Below are positions 35,312-44,280 of a DNA stretch of 64,000 nt, piece after piece (position 1 is the stretch's first letter; each line of letters starts with the position of its first letter). The DNA comes from Hymenobacter edaphi (GTDB taxonomy: Bacteria; Bacteroidota; Bacteroidia; Cytophagales; Hymenobacteraceae), in assembly GCF_003258365.1 (NCBI RefSeq), contig NZ_QHKM01000002.1, forward strand, positions 558,001 through 622,000, in the 5' to 3' direction. A program made the position numbers and the translations under genes. The notes beneath the pieces are model-generated. The model was given only the letters and a program-made list of their open reading frames with translations. It had not been told where the DNA came from and did no database searches.

Positions 35312-38077
35312 CTACTGGCGCACCACGGACCGGGACGTGGACAGGCCCTGCGGGGTGCGCAGGCGCAGCAGGTACAGGCCGGCGGGCAGGTCACGCACGT
35401 CCAGCGTGTGGCGCAGCGCCCCGCCGGGCAGGGCCACCGGCTGCTGCCGCACCGGGCGACCCAGGGCGTCGAGCAGCTCCACGGTGACACGGCTCCCCGC
35501 GGGCAGGTCGGCGCTGATGGTCAGGGCATCGGCTACGGGGTTGGGGTAGGCGTCCCAGGCCAAGGCCAGCTGGCCCGGGCGGGCGGCCGTGGGCAGCAGC
35601 ACGGTGGTGGTGGCGGTATTGGTGCGCACCGGGGCGTTGTAGTCGAAGAGGATGCGGGCCGAATTGGGAATGATGGCTCCTGCGGTCAGCGAGGCCTGGG
35701 GCCGCACCCGGAAGCGCACGAAGCCCTGCGAGGCAATGACGTTGGTCGCGCGCGGCGGCAGCTTGATGTTGGCGAAGCGCACCGTCAGCACGCCGCGGCC
35801 GCCCAGCGTCCACTGGCAGTTGTGCGACTGGGCCAGGAGCTGCACCGAGCCGGGCATGAGGTGCGAAGCCAGCAGGGTGTCTTCCAGCACGGCGGTGAAA
35901 GCCGTATCGGTGCCCATGTTCTGGAAGCGGATGGTGTAGTCGAGCGGCTGGCCGGCGGCAATCTGCTGGGCCGTCAGCTGGGTGAAGTTGACGGCAATGT
36001 CGTTCGGATCAAACGAGCTGGTAACCGTCTGCGGGGTCGTAGCCGCGTTGTCGGCCGGGGTCAGGTCGCCGGTGAGCGGGGCTTCGGCCGAGCTGCTGAG
36101 CACGGTACCGGCCGCTACGTTCACGGCCAGGCTGAACTGCACGTCGAAGGTTTGCCGGCCAAACGGGAGCAGGCTGGCGTAGGTCCAGCTGAGCGTGCGG
36201 CCCGCCACGGCGGCGGCCGGGCTGCTGCCCACGTAGCTGGCGCGGGCATCGAGCGTGACCGTGGCCGTACCCGCCGCCACGGTGGTGGTGCCCACGTTTT
36301 CCACCGTCAGGCGGTACTTGGTCAGGAAGCCGGGCCGGGCGTTGCCGTAGGGGGTCAGGCTCACGCGCACATCGGGGTGGTTGGCCAGCGGGCGCAGGCC
36401 GAAGTCCAGGTTGCTGACCACCTGCCCGCCCGTCGGGAACGTGCCGCTGTGGGTGGTGGCCCCGGGCTGGCTCACGGCGTAGTGCGGCGAGAAGCCGCTC
36501 AGCGCCAGCGAGTAGGCGCCGGGCTGCCCGAAGGCGTAGTACTGCCCGGTGGCGGCGTTGGTGTTGTAGTGCAGCTGCTGGCCGGTTTCGCTCACCACCA
36601 CGCTCTGCGGAAACGGCCCTTCGCCCGCGTCGCGCACGCCGTTGCCGTTCTGGTCCAGGTACACGGTGCCGCTCACGCTGGCCTGCGTCGGGTCGATGCG
36701 GATGAGGTGCTGCCCGGCCAGCAGGGCCGTTTGCTGATCGAACGTAGCGTTGGCCTGGGCAATACCCAGCACGTACAGGGCACCGCTGCTGCTCAGCGAC
36801 ATGGGCTGAATGCCGTAGCCATTGGTCACGGCCGGGCGCATGTTGAGCCGCCGCGCCCAGCGTAGCGTGCCGGCCGCGTCAAAGCTGGCCGCGTATTGGG
36901 TGCCGGTGCCGGGCACGAGCGTGCTGCCAATCGTCAGCGAGGTGGCGGGGCTGGAGCCGTTGAGGTAGCAGTTGCCCGCCGCGTCGACGGCCAGGCCATA
37001 CTGGGCGCCCGAGCACCCGCCCGCACCGCAGTTGCCACTCACGCTCCGCGCCCACTGGGGCTGGCCCGCCGCCGATATCTTGGCCACGAAGGCAGTGGTG
37101 GCCCCCGTCAGACTAATGCTGCCGAGCTGGACGGCATTGGCCTGGGAGAAAGCCGAAGCCATGATGTAGGCGTCGCCGGCGGTATTGACGCCGATGGCCA
37201 TACCTATGTGCCCCGCCGTGGCGGTGGTTACAGCCCAGCGCACGGTGCCGGTGGGGCTCATGCGAAAGACCAGGACCGAGGGCGCGCTCGTGGAAAGCTG
37301 CCCCGAAATCGGGACGCTGGTCGTTCCGTTATCAATGGTCATATTGCCCGATAGCCGCCCCACGCCATACAGGTCGCCCTGGGGCCCAATGGTCGTGTTG
37401 TAAACGGTTACGTAGGTGAACGGGCCGGAGCTCAGGTTGGTGCCCCGAAACGTGGCCAGGGTGCTCATCGCCCCGGAGGGGGCCATCTTGACGATAAGCG
37501 AATCCTCGGCGAAATAGTACTTGTTGAACTGCGCGTCGACGGCCGGTGAGCCCATGAGCCCACTGGGGTAGGTCTGGGCGGGCAAGGGGCGGCTGGCTAC
37601 CGACAGCACCCGGCCGGCGGGGCTGATTTCGAGCAGGTAGCGGCCAAAACCCGGCAGCACGTGCCCGTCCAGGGTGAGGCCCACGCCCGCAGTGGGCCCG
37701 TTGTTGCTCTGCTGCAGGGTCAGCACGGCCGTCAGGTTGCCGGCCGCGTTCAGGGCCAGCTCGCTGAAGTCTTCGTTGGCCGTGCCATTGGACGGCAGCA
37801 CCCAGGCCACGTCACCGTTGACGTCGAAGCGCGTCAGCAAGGCGTCGTAGTCGCTCTGATTGGCCGGGCTGCCGTCGCAGTGGTGCCCCCAGAAGTGCAC
37901 CGTATTTTCGTACTGGGTGGTGGTGTACACGTTGCCGTTGGCGTCGGACACAATGCCCTGGCCGTAATTGAAGTAGGAAGGAATCTGCCGGACCCAGTTG
38001 ACCTGCTGGGCGCGGCCCGGCTGGCTGCCTCCCGCCAGCAGCAGGAGGGCCAATGCAAGGCGCAGTAGTAGTTTCAT
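35312..38077 (-). CDS. T9SS-secreted multi-domain surface protein
   Basis: The 921-residue protein starts at ATG 38077 (an in-frame GTG at 38080 is adjacent) with a signal peptide ending near GRAQQ. The N-terminal half (about 25-490) shows repeated short strands such as GIVSDANGNVYTT and GLAVDAAGNCYLNGSS, as in beta-propeller/SBBP repeats. An SdrD-B-like module follows (GTVYLDQNGNGVRDAGEG), then DUF11-like and DUF7619-type segments (SFDPNDIAVNF, YTIRFQNMGTDTAFTAVLED). A type A T9SS sorting domain starts at AYPNPVADA. A calcium-binding surface role is possible from the DQNGNGVRD loop. Confidence 0.88.
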   Translation of the reverse strand: MKLLLRLALALLLLAGGSQPGRAQQVNWVRQIPSYFNYGQGIVSDANGNVYTTTQYENTVHFWGHHCDGSPANQSDYDALLTRFDVNGDVAWVLPSNGTANEDFSELALNAAGNLTAVLTLQQSNNGPTAGVGLTLDGHVLPGFGRYLLEISPAGRVLSVASRPLPAQTYPSGLMGSPAVDAQFNKYYFAEDSLIVKMAPSGAMSTLATFRGTNLSSGPFTYVTVYNTTIGPQGDLYGVGRLSGNMTIDNGTTSVPISGQLSTSAPSVLVFRMSPTGTVRWAVTTATAGHIGMAIGVNTAGDAYIMASAFSQANAVQLGSISLTGATTAFVAKISAAGQPQWARSVSGNCGAGGCSGAQYGLAVDAAGNCYLNGSSPATSLTIGSTLVPGTGTQYAASFDAAGTLRWARRLNMRPAVTNGYGIQPMSLSSSGALYVLGIAQANATFDQQTALLAGQHLIRIDPTQASVSGTVYLDQNGNGVRDAGEGPFPQSVVVSETGQQLHYNTNAATGQYYAFGQPGAYSLALSGFSPHYAVSQPGATTHSGTFPTGGQVVSNLDFGLRPLANHPDVRVSLTPYGNARPGFLTKYRLTVENVGTTTVAAGTATVTLDARASYVGSSPAAAVAGRTLSWTYASLLPFGRQTFDVQFSLAVNVAAGTVLSSSAEAPLTGDLTPADNAATTPQTVTSSFDPNDIAVNFTQLTAQQIAAGQPLDYTIRFQNMGTDTAFTAVLEDTLLASHLMPGSVQLLAQSHNCQWTLGGRGVLTVRFANIKLPPRATNVIASQGFVRFRVRPQASLTAGAIIPNSARILFDYNAPVRTNTATTTVLLPTAARPGQLALAWDAYPNPVADALTISADLPAGSRVTVELLDALGRPVRQQPVALPGGALRHTLDVRDLPAGLYLLRLRTPQGLSTSRSVVRQ

Positions 38078-38131
38078 CACGAATGAGAAAAGAAAGGAAT
38101 GCGTGGTGGCAGAAGCTGCCGCGTAAAGCCC

Positions 38132-38162
38132 CGGACGCCGGGCCGGCCGGTACCGGCGTCCG
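38132..38162 (-). terminator. Hairpin after the sigma/anti-sigma operon
   Basis: A 10-bp stem (38132-38141 with 38153-38162) lies about 60 bp past the stop of the beta-barrel gene. Confidence 0.55.
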
Positions 38163-38221
38163 TTTCTGCTAGCCAGACCGGGCCCGTGGTTAAAAGGCTT
38201 CCCGGCCCGGCAAAAAAAGTG

Positions 38222-39925
38222 TTAGAACTGCCAGCGCGCCCCGATCTGCAGCCCCGTGGCCGTGCTGCGCTGAATCAGCCCGGTGCCCGGCTTGTACACC
38301 GACAGCGCCTGCCAGCGCAGCGAAGGCGCCAGGCTCATGCTCAGGCGCGGCGTCAGGGCGTAGTTCACCCCGATGCTGCCGCTCAGCGCCAGGTTTAGCG
38401 GCCGGAACGGCCCTTCGGCAATGCGCACGCGCTCGGTGCGGAAGGTGCGGCCGTCCTCCGTCACCAGCTGCGAGCCGCCCAGAAACAGCTGCAGCTGCGC
38501 CCCGGCGGCCACGTCGGCCCACCAGCGGGTGTTGTCGGCCAGGGTGAGGCGGTAGCGCAGCAGCACCGGCACGGTGAAGAAGTGGTAAGTGGGCGTGAGG
38601 GTCTTGTAAGTGGTGGTGGTGCGCCGGTCAAGCAGCGGCGTCACGGTTTTGTTGGTGGTGCGCACGGTGTCGTTTTGCACGATGGTGGTGTACACCGTGT
38701 CGGGGCGGGTGATGAACACCGTGTCGTAGCGAATCACCTGCCCGCTCGGGTTGAACACCGGATTCAGCTGCGGAATCTGCTCCAGGCGGATGGAATAGGT
38801 CTGGTGGGTGCTGGTGTACACGTTCAGCGTGTGGGTAAGGGTCGTGTCGTAGCGCACCGCTACGTCGGTGCGGCGCTCGGCCACGCGCAGCTCGGTGCCC
38901 GTGCGCTGGTAGCCCAGCCCGAAGCCCACGCTCAGGCGCTTATCGAGGCGGTACTCGGCCATGATGGCGGCGTTCAGGCCCCGCCGGCCGCGCTCCTGGT
39001 TGCGGCGCAGCAGCTGCAGGGTGTCGGTACTGGCGGTTTGCAGCTGCTGGTGGTTTTGCTCGGGCGTGGCCGTCAGCAGCAGGCTCCAGCGGCGCAGCGG
39101 GCGGCTGCGGGCGGTATCCACGGCCGGGGCGGGCGGCGCAGCGGCCAGCCCGGCCGGCGCATTGGCCAGCGGCACGGCGCCCAGGGCCAGCAGCAGGCTG
39201 TCGACGCGACGCTGCAGCCGCAGCAGCTCGCTTTTTTCGGCCCGCAAGGCGCGCACCAGCACCACCTGCCGCGCCTCGGCCGGCGCGGCCGAATCCCGCA
39301 GCTGCACCAGCGAAGCGCGCGTCAGCTGTACCAGCGGCCGCACCACGCCCGGTACCGAATCGGCGGCGCTGCGCACCAAGACGGCCGGCTCGTCCGTGCG
39401 GGTTGCCGGCTGGGGCGTCCGTACCGAATCCGGGCCGCCGAGGAGCGGGAGCGGGGTTATGCCCGCCGGGCGAATGGGCGCCCCGCCACCGGCCGGGGCC
39501 ATTGCCAGGCGCCGGGTCGCAGGCGTTGCCGTTGGTTGGGGAGCCCGGGATTGAGCCAATGCTGCTGAAGAAGCCGACAACAGCGGCGCCCGCAGTCCGC
39601 GGCGCGGCCGCGCCGCGGCCGACGTAGCGGTCCGCGAGCCGGCATGCTGCGCGCTGGCTACCGGGCGCGCCAAGCGGGCCGGGGCAGCGGAGTGCTGCCC
39701 GCCGGGCCGCGGCAGCAGCCAGCCGCCCACCAGGCCCAGCAGCAGGGCCAGTGGTAGCAGCAAGGGCAGGGGCAAGGGGCGGCGGCGTTTGCGCGGCGGC
39801 TCCGCGGGCCCGTCGCCCAGGCGCTGCTCGATGCGGCCCCACACGCCCTGGGCGGGCGGCAGGTGAAAGTCGCTGAACACGTTGCGCAGCGACTCGTCCA
39901 GGTGGCTGTTTTCCTCTTCCTCGAT
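38222..39925 (-). CDS. Anti-sigma-like protein fused to a C-terminal outer-membrane beta-barrel
   Basis: The start is ATG 39928 and the protein has 568 residues; its first bases overlap the sigma factor gene's TGA by 4 bp (coding begins at 39928). Residues 1-45 are acidic and cytoplasmic in character (NVFSDFHLPPAQGVWGRIEQRL). A single transmembrane helix follows (about 51-70, LPLPLLLPLALLLGLVGGW), then a long A/P/R-rich linker and a coiled region (about 205-250). The C-terminal 260 residues show alternating strands and end in ATGLQIGARWQF with a final Phe, typical of an OMP barrel. The protein could connect inner and outer membranes and control the sigma factor. Confidence 0.75.
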   Translation of the reverse strand: MEEEENSHLDESLRNVFSDFHLPPAQGVWGRIEQRLGDGPAEPPRKRRRPLPLPLLLPLALLLGLVGGWLLPRPGGQHSAAPARLARPVASAQHAGSRTATSAAARPRRGLRAPLLSASSAALAQSRAPQPTATPATRRLAMAPAGGGAPIRPAGITPLPLLGGPDSVRTPQPATRTDEPAVLVRSAADSVPGVVRPLVQLTRASLVQLRDSAAPAEARQVVLVRALRAEKSELLRLQRRVDSLLLALGAVPLANAPAGLAAAPPAPAVDTARSRPLRRWSLLLTATPEQNHQQLQTASTDTLQLLRRNQERGRRGLNAAIMAEYRLDKRLSVGFGLGYQRTGTELRVAERRTDVAVRYDTTLTHTLNVYTSTHQTYSIRLEQIPQLNPVFNPSGQVIRYDTVFITRPDTVYTTIVQNDTVRTTNKTVTPLLDRRTTTTYKTLTPTYHFFTVPVLLRYRLTLADNTRWWADVAAGAQLQLFLGGSQLVTEDGRTFRTERVRIAEGPFRPLNLALSGSIGVNYALTPRLSMSLAPSLRWQALSVYKPGTGLIQRSTATGLQIGARWQF

Positions 39926-40482
39926 CATGGCCGGATGTAGTTGATCTGCCGCTGGTGCAGCAGCAGCAGTTGTTTGCGCGCCTTGCTGAGCTGCGCTTTG
40001 GACGTGCTTTCCTGAATGCCGAGCATTTCCCCGATTTCGGCGTGCGTGTACCCGTCGACGGCGTAGAGCATGAGCACCAGCCGGCAGCCGTCGGGCAGCT
40101 GCTCCATCAGGGCCAGCACCTCGGCCACGCTCAGGCGGTCGAGCGAGCTGGCGTCGGGGGCGGCGGGCTCGGCCACGTCGTCGAGCAGCAGGTGCTGGCG
40201 GCGCAGCCGGCCGCTCTGCCAGTGGTTGATGGCCGTGGTCACGACGATGCGCCGGATCCAGCCCTCCAGCGACCCTTCGCCCCGAAACTCGGCCAGCCGC
40301 GTGAACACCTTCACGAAGCTGTCCTGCAGAATGTCCTCGGCCTCGGCTACCGAGCGGGCGTAGCGGCGCGCCACGCCCAGCATCTTGCTGGCGTAGCGGG
40401 CATACAGCGCCCGTTGGGCCGCCGGCTCGTGCCGCTGGCAGCGCAAAAGCAGGTCGTCGAGGGTGTCGGGGGAAACCGGCAT
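39925..40482 (-). CDS. RNA polymerase ECF sigma factor
   Basis: The 185-residue protein has region 2 (YARYASKMLGVARRYARSVAEAEDILQDSFVKVF) shown by its YARSVAEAEDILQDSF core, and region 4 (LPDGCRLVLMLYAVDGYTHAEIGEMLG, with the helix-turn-helix followed by TSKAQLSKARKQL). It directs RNA polymerase to a small regulon, probably under control of the anti-sigma-like protein encoded immediately after it. ATG 40482 was chosen; a GTG at 40557 would add 25 residues without a domain. Confidence 0.92.
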   Translation of the reverse strand: MPVSPDTLDDLLLRCQRHEPAAQRALYARYASKMLGVARRYARSVAEAEDILQDSFVKVFTRLAEFRGEGSLEGWIRRIVVTTAINHWQSGRLRRQHLLLDDVAEPAAPDASSLDRLSVAEVLALMEQLPDGCRLVLMLYAVDGYTHAEIGEMLGIQESTSKAQLSKARKQLLLLHQRQINYIRP

Positions 40483-40680
40483 GGGCAAGCGCGCCCCGGG
40501 CGGGGCGTCCGAGGCGCAGACAAGGCCCGACGGCAAAAGGCTGCCGGCGTCGGCCACAAATTTTAAAAATAGCGCGGCGGGCTGTCTTCGGGGCCCCGGG
40601 CCGAATACTTCTGCCGGGGCCGTGCCCGAAAATGCCCGGCCTCGTTAGCTTTGCAGTTCGTCACCAGCTGAATCCGAAGC

Positions 40681-41505
40681 GTGTCCCGCCTTTCCAAAAC
40701 CCTGCGTGCGCTCGGCAGCCTCGTGCGCAACCCCTGGCTGCTCAACGTGGTGCTCACCGCCGACGAAGCCCAGTGGCAGCAGCGCGCCCTGCGCCACGCC
40801 GCCCGCTGGCAGCTCACGCCCGCGGGCGGCCTGCCCGTCACGCCGCTGCGCCCGCTGCTGCCGCCCGCCGGCGACGTGCTGCGCCCCTTTGCCTTCGGCG
40901 AAGGCGGCTCCTTGCCCACCGACCTGCTGCTGCTGCGCGCCCTGGTGCGCCGCGCCGGGGCCGCGGCCCGGTACTTCGAAATCGGCACCTGGCGGGGCGA
41001 AAGCGCGGCGGCCGTGGCCGAAGTAGCCGCGTCGGTGCACACGCTCAACCTTTCCGACGAGGAGCTGCGGCGCCTGCGCCTGCCCGAGGAGTACATTGCC
41101 CTGCACGGCCACTTCTCGCGCCCCTTGCCCAACGTGACGCACCTGCACGGCAACTCCGCCACCTTCGATTACCGCGGGCTCGGGCCCTTCGACGTGGTGT
41201 TTATCGACGGCGACCATAGCTACGAGGCCGTGCGCGAAGACACCGCCCGCGTGTTCCGCGAGCTGCTGCACCCGCACTCGGTGGTGGTGTGGCACGACGC
41301 GGCCCGGCAGCCCGGCGTGCCCCGCTGGGAGGTGCTCAGCGGCATTCTGGATGGCCTGCCCGCCGCGGTGCCCGGGCAGCTGTACGCCGTTGGCAATACG
41401 CTCTGCGCCCTCTACAGCCCCGCCCCGCTGCCGGCCGCGGCCCCCAGCCGCTTTGCCGCGCCCGGGGCCTTTGAAGTCAGCGTGCGCCCGCTCGGGGAAG
41501 GCTGA
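40681..41505 (+). CDS. Class I SAM-dependent methyltransferase
   Basis: The 274-residue protein has motif I as ARYFEIGTWRGESAAAVAEV and a later FDVVFIDGDHSYEAVREDT strand, typical of Methyltransf_24-type enzymes. HDAARQPGVPRWEV follows. Members of this family often modify sugars or lipids near polysaccharide loci, which suits the flippase and glycosyltransferase genes that run towards it. The substrate is unknown. The start is GTG 40681. It is divergent from the sigma factor gene. Confidence 0.85.
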   Translation: MSRLSKTLRALGSLVRNPWLLNVVLTADEAQWQQRALRHAARWQLTPAGGLPVTPLRPLLPPAGDVLRPFAFGEGGSLPTDLLLLRALVRRAGAAARYFEIGTWRGESAAAVAEVAASVHTLNLSDEELRRLRLPEEYIALHGHFSRPLPNVTHLHGNSATFDYRGLGPFDVVFIDGDHSYEAVREDTARVFRELLHPHSVVVWHDAARQPGVPRWEVLSGILDGLPAAVPGQLYAVGNTLCALYSPAPLPAAAPSRFAAPGAFEVSVRPLGEG

Positions 41506-41554
41506 CCACGCCCACCGCGGGCCGATGCCGCCGGGAAGCGTGCCAGCTCCAGGT

Positions 41555-42895
41555 TCAGGGCTGCGCCGGATTGCGCCCCGCCGCTTCGCCGGGCGGGGCC
41601 GGCCGGGCGCCTTCCTCGTCGGCGGGCAGCGCCCCGCTTTTCAGCAGGCGGGGCAGGCCCGCCACGTCGGCCCGGCCGGGCAGCAGCTGGCCCAGGCCGA
41701 TGCCGGTGTGGCGCCGGAACGCCAGCAGCAGCCAGGCGGTGGAGGTGACGTAGGAGAGGGAGGCGCTGAGGGCCGCCCCCGCCGCCCCGAAGCGCGGAAT
41801 GAGCAGGGCGCTGGCCAGCAGCGTCATCACCAGGCCGGCCCCGGTGGCCAGGTTGTTGGTGCGGTAGGCGGCCAGCCCGGCGAAGTAGCTGCTCAGCAGC
41901 ATGTTCAGGCTAAACGTCAGCACGCCCGGGGCCAGCAGGGCCAGCAGCGGCCGGGCCGCGCCAAACTCCGGGCCGAACACGGCCACCAGCAGGGCGGTGG
42001 GCAGCAAGGCCAGCCCCAGCACCGCCGCCCCGGTGGCCAGCAGCGTGAGCCGGGCCGTGCGCGCCAGGGCCCGGGCCTGCGCCTGCTTGTCGGCGGCGTG
42101 CACTACGTCGACGTACTGCAGCTGCGCCGCCGAGCGCGGAATCAGCCAGATGGCCTCGGCCAGCGCCACGCTCACCGACAGCACGCCCACGGCTTTGGCC
42201 CCGGCCAGGGCGGCCAGGAAATAGTAGCTCAGGCGGTAGTTCAGAAAGGAAAGAATATTGGCCAGATGAGCCCCGCGGCTGTTTTCGGCCAGCTCCCGCG
42301 TCACCGCGCGCAGCTCGCCGGGCTGGCGCTGCCACCGGTCGGGTAGGCGCCTGAGCAGCAGCAGGGCGGCCAGCAGCGGCAGGCCGTAGGCCAGGTAGCT
42401 GGCCCACCAGTACACCGCCACCAGGCGCAGCTGCAGGCCCAGAAACACGGCGGCCAGACTTGCCGTCAGCAGCCCGGCCTGGGCCAGGTTCAGGTAGTTG
42501 AAGCTCTGCTCCCGGCGGCGCCCCAGCAGCAGCAGCGTGACGATGGAAAACCCCGCTTGCAGCCACGACACGCCGAACAGGTGCGCGGCGTAGGCCCAGC
42601 CGGTGCCGCGCCACAGCCAGATGCCCGCGCTGCCCGCCGCGCACACCACCGTGGCCCAGGCCAGGGCCGGCAGCAACAAATGCCACACGCTGCGGCGCGG
42701 CGCGAGGTAAATCAGCGAGGAGCCGCCGAGCAGGCCGATGAAGAGCAGGCTCAGGGCCATATCCGTCACGAACAGGCTGACCTGCCCGCGCCCGGCCGCG
42801 CCGAGGTAGCGCGCCGTCAGCCACACCACGCCGAAGTTGAGCAGCGCCACGCCCAGCCGGGCCACGAACGTATGCAGCAGGCGGGGCAGCGTCAT
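41555..42895 (-). CDS. Polysaccharide flippase (Wzx/MATE-like)
   Basis: A 446-residue integral membrane protein with about twelve hydrophobic segments. The start LGVALLNFGVVWLTARYLGA with GAAGRGQVSLFV is characteristic of the Wzx/RfbX-type lipid-linked oligosaccharide flippases. It is expected to move undecaprenyl-linked glycans across the inner membrane. It overlaps the glycosyltransferase gene by 4 bp (ATGA), so the two form an operon. Confidence 0.88.
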   Translation of the reverse strand: MTLPRLLHTFVARLGVALLNFGVVWLTARYLGAAGRGQVSLFVTDMALSLLFIGLLGGSSLIYLAPRRSVWHLLLPALAWATVVCAAGSAGIWLWRGTGWAYAAHLFGVSWLQAGFSIVTLLLLGRRREQSFNYLNLAQAGLLTASLAAVFLGLQLRLVAVYWWASYLAYGLPLLAALLLLRRLPDRWQRQPGELRAVTRELAENSRGAHLANILSFLNYRLSYYFLAALAGAKAVGVLSVSVALAEAIWLIPRSAAQLQYVDVVHAADKQAQARALARTARLTLLATGAAVLGLALLPTALLVAVFGPEFGAARPLLALLAPGVLTFSLNMLLSSYFAGLAAYRTNNLATGAGLVMTLLASALLIPRFGAAGAALSASLSYVTSTAWLLLAFRRHTGIGLGQLLPGRADVAGLPRLLKSGALPADEEGARPAPPGEAAGRNPAQP

Positions 42896-44109
42896 TGGGC
42901 AGCTCGGGGGGCGTTCAGCACGGCGGCGTACAGGTCGAGGAAGGCCCGGCCCACGGCGGCGGGACTGCAGCGGTGGGCGGCGTCGGCACGCAGCACGGCC
43001 GGGTTCAGCGGCAGCTGCCCGGTCAGCACCCGGCGCAGGGCAGCGGCCAGGGCGGCCTCGTCGTCGGGGGCCACCAGCAGGCCGAAGGCGCCGGCGGGCT
43101 CGAACAGCTCGGGTACGCCGCCGGTGCGGGTGGCCACCACCGGGCAGCCGCAGGCCCGGGCCTCCAGCAGCACGCAGCCGAAGGTTTCGGCCCGGCTGAA
43201 CGACACCAGCGCGGCGGCCTGCTGCATTTCGCGGGCCACGGCGGGGTGCGGCAGCTTGCCCAGAAACGCCACGGTGCCATCGGCCAGCAGCCCCAGCTCG
43301 GCGGCGTAGGCGCGCAGCCGGGCCTCGTCGGGGCCGTAGCCGGCCACGCGCAGGCGCAGGCCGGGCAGCTCCGGCCGCAGCCCGGCCACCACGCGCAGCA
43401 CGCCCGAAAGGTTCTTTACCGCGTCGTGAAAGGCCGAAACGTGCAGCAGCGGCCGGGGCCGCGGCGGCGCTGCCCCGGCGTCAGCGGCGGGCCGAAACAG
43501 CGCCGTATCCACCACGTTGGCAATGACGACTTCGCGCCGGTTGGTGAAGCCCAGCCGCGTCATGGCCGCGCCCAGGCCCTGCGACACGGTGTGGCGCGCC
43601 GCGGCCCCGCGCACCACCAGCCGCGTCAGCCAGCGTCGCGCCGGGCCGATGAGGTGGCTGCGCTCGGGCAGATACAGCGTCCAGTGCTCGGTGACGAGGT
43701 AGGGAATGCCCGTCAGCTGCCGCAGCAGCCAGGCCGCCACGCCGGTGCGCAGCAGCACGTGCACGTGCACCAGCGCGGGGCGGCCCCAGCGGCGGCGCAG
43801 CTGCCCGTAGCCGTGCCCCACGCAGGCGAAGTAGAGCAGCAGCTTCAGCAGCTTATCCAGCGCGGGCAGGCCGGTGATGCGGGCGCGGTAGTAGTAGCGC
43901 AGGGTGGGCCAGGGCCCGTCCCAGTCGGCTTCGCACACGGCCAGGCGGGGCAGCGGGCCGCGGGCCACGGTGGCCAGCAGCACGGCCACCTCGGCGCGCC
44001 CGGCAATGGCCGCCACGTGCCGCGCCACGAAGTCACCGTCCTGGTCGTCGTAGCGGTGGGGGTACCACTTGGGCAGCATGAGCACGCGGGGCAGCGGCGG
44101 GTGGGGCAT
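42892..44109 (-). CDS. GT4-family glycosyltransferase
   Basis: The 405-residue protein is a GT-B glycosyltransferase. Its N-terminus RVLMLPKWYPHRYDDQDGDF is the typical donor-fold start. The C-terminal half carries the EX7E motif (SRAETFGCVLLEARACGC) followed by PVVATRTGGVPELF, which bind the nucleotide-sugar. Such enzymes retain the anomeric configuration and build surface polysaccharide. The downstream flippase gene overlaps it by 4 bp, which supports a glycan export role. Confidence 0.92.
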   Translation of the reverse strand: MPHPPLPRVLMLPKWYPHRYDDQDGDFVARHVAAIAGRAEVAVLLATVARGPLPRLAVCEADWDGPWPTLRYYYRARITGLPALDKLLKLLLYFACVGHGYGQLRRRWGRPALVHVHVLLRTGVAAWLLRQLTGIPYLVTEHWTLYLPERSHLIGPARRWLTRLVVRGAAARHTVSQGLGAAMTRLGFTNRREVVIANVVDTALFRPAADAGAAPPRPRPLLHVSAFHDAVKNLSGVLRVVAGLRPELPGLRLRVAGYGPDEARLRAYAAELGLLADGTVAFLGKLPHPAVAREMQQAAALVSFSRAETFGCVLLEARACGCPVVATRTGGVPELFEPAGAFGLLVAPDDEAALAAALRRVLTGQLPLNPAVLRADAAHRCSPAAVGRAFLDLYAAVLNAPRAAQ

Positions 44110-44182
44110 GGGGCAGGCACGGCCCCGAGAAGGCCGACAAGGGGCAAGTTCGGCAATCAGCGGCGGAATCGGCGCACGGGTG

Positions 44183-44209
44183 GGGCCGCCGTCAACACGA
44201 CGGCGGCCC
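44183..44209 (-). terminator. Hairpin after the beta-helix T9SS gene
   Basis: An 11-bp stem (44183-44193 with 44199-44209) lies about 70 bp past the stop of the minus-strand T9SS gene and before the glycosyltransferase start. Confidence 0.6.
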
Positions 44210-44280
44210 GCCTCCTTTCGGAAACGGACCGCCGCGCTGGTGGATAAGGATAACAGGTAAGCTAAAAGCTGCAGGGGTAA

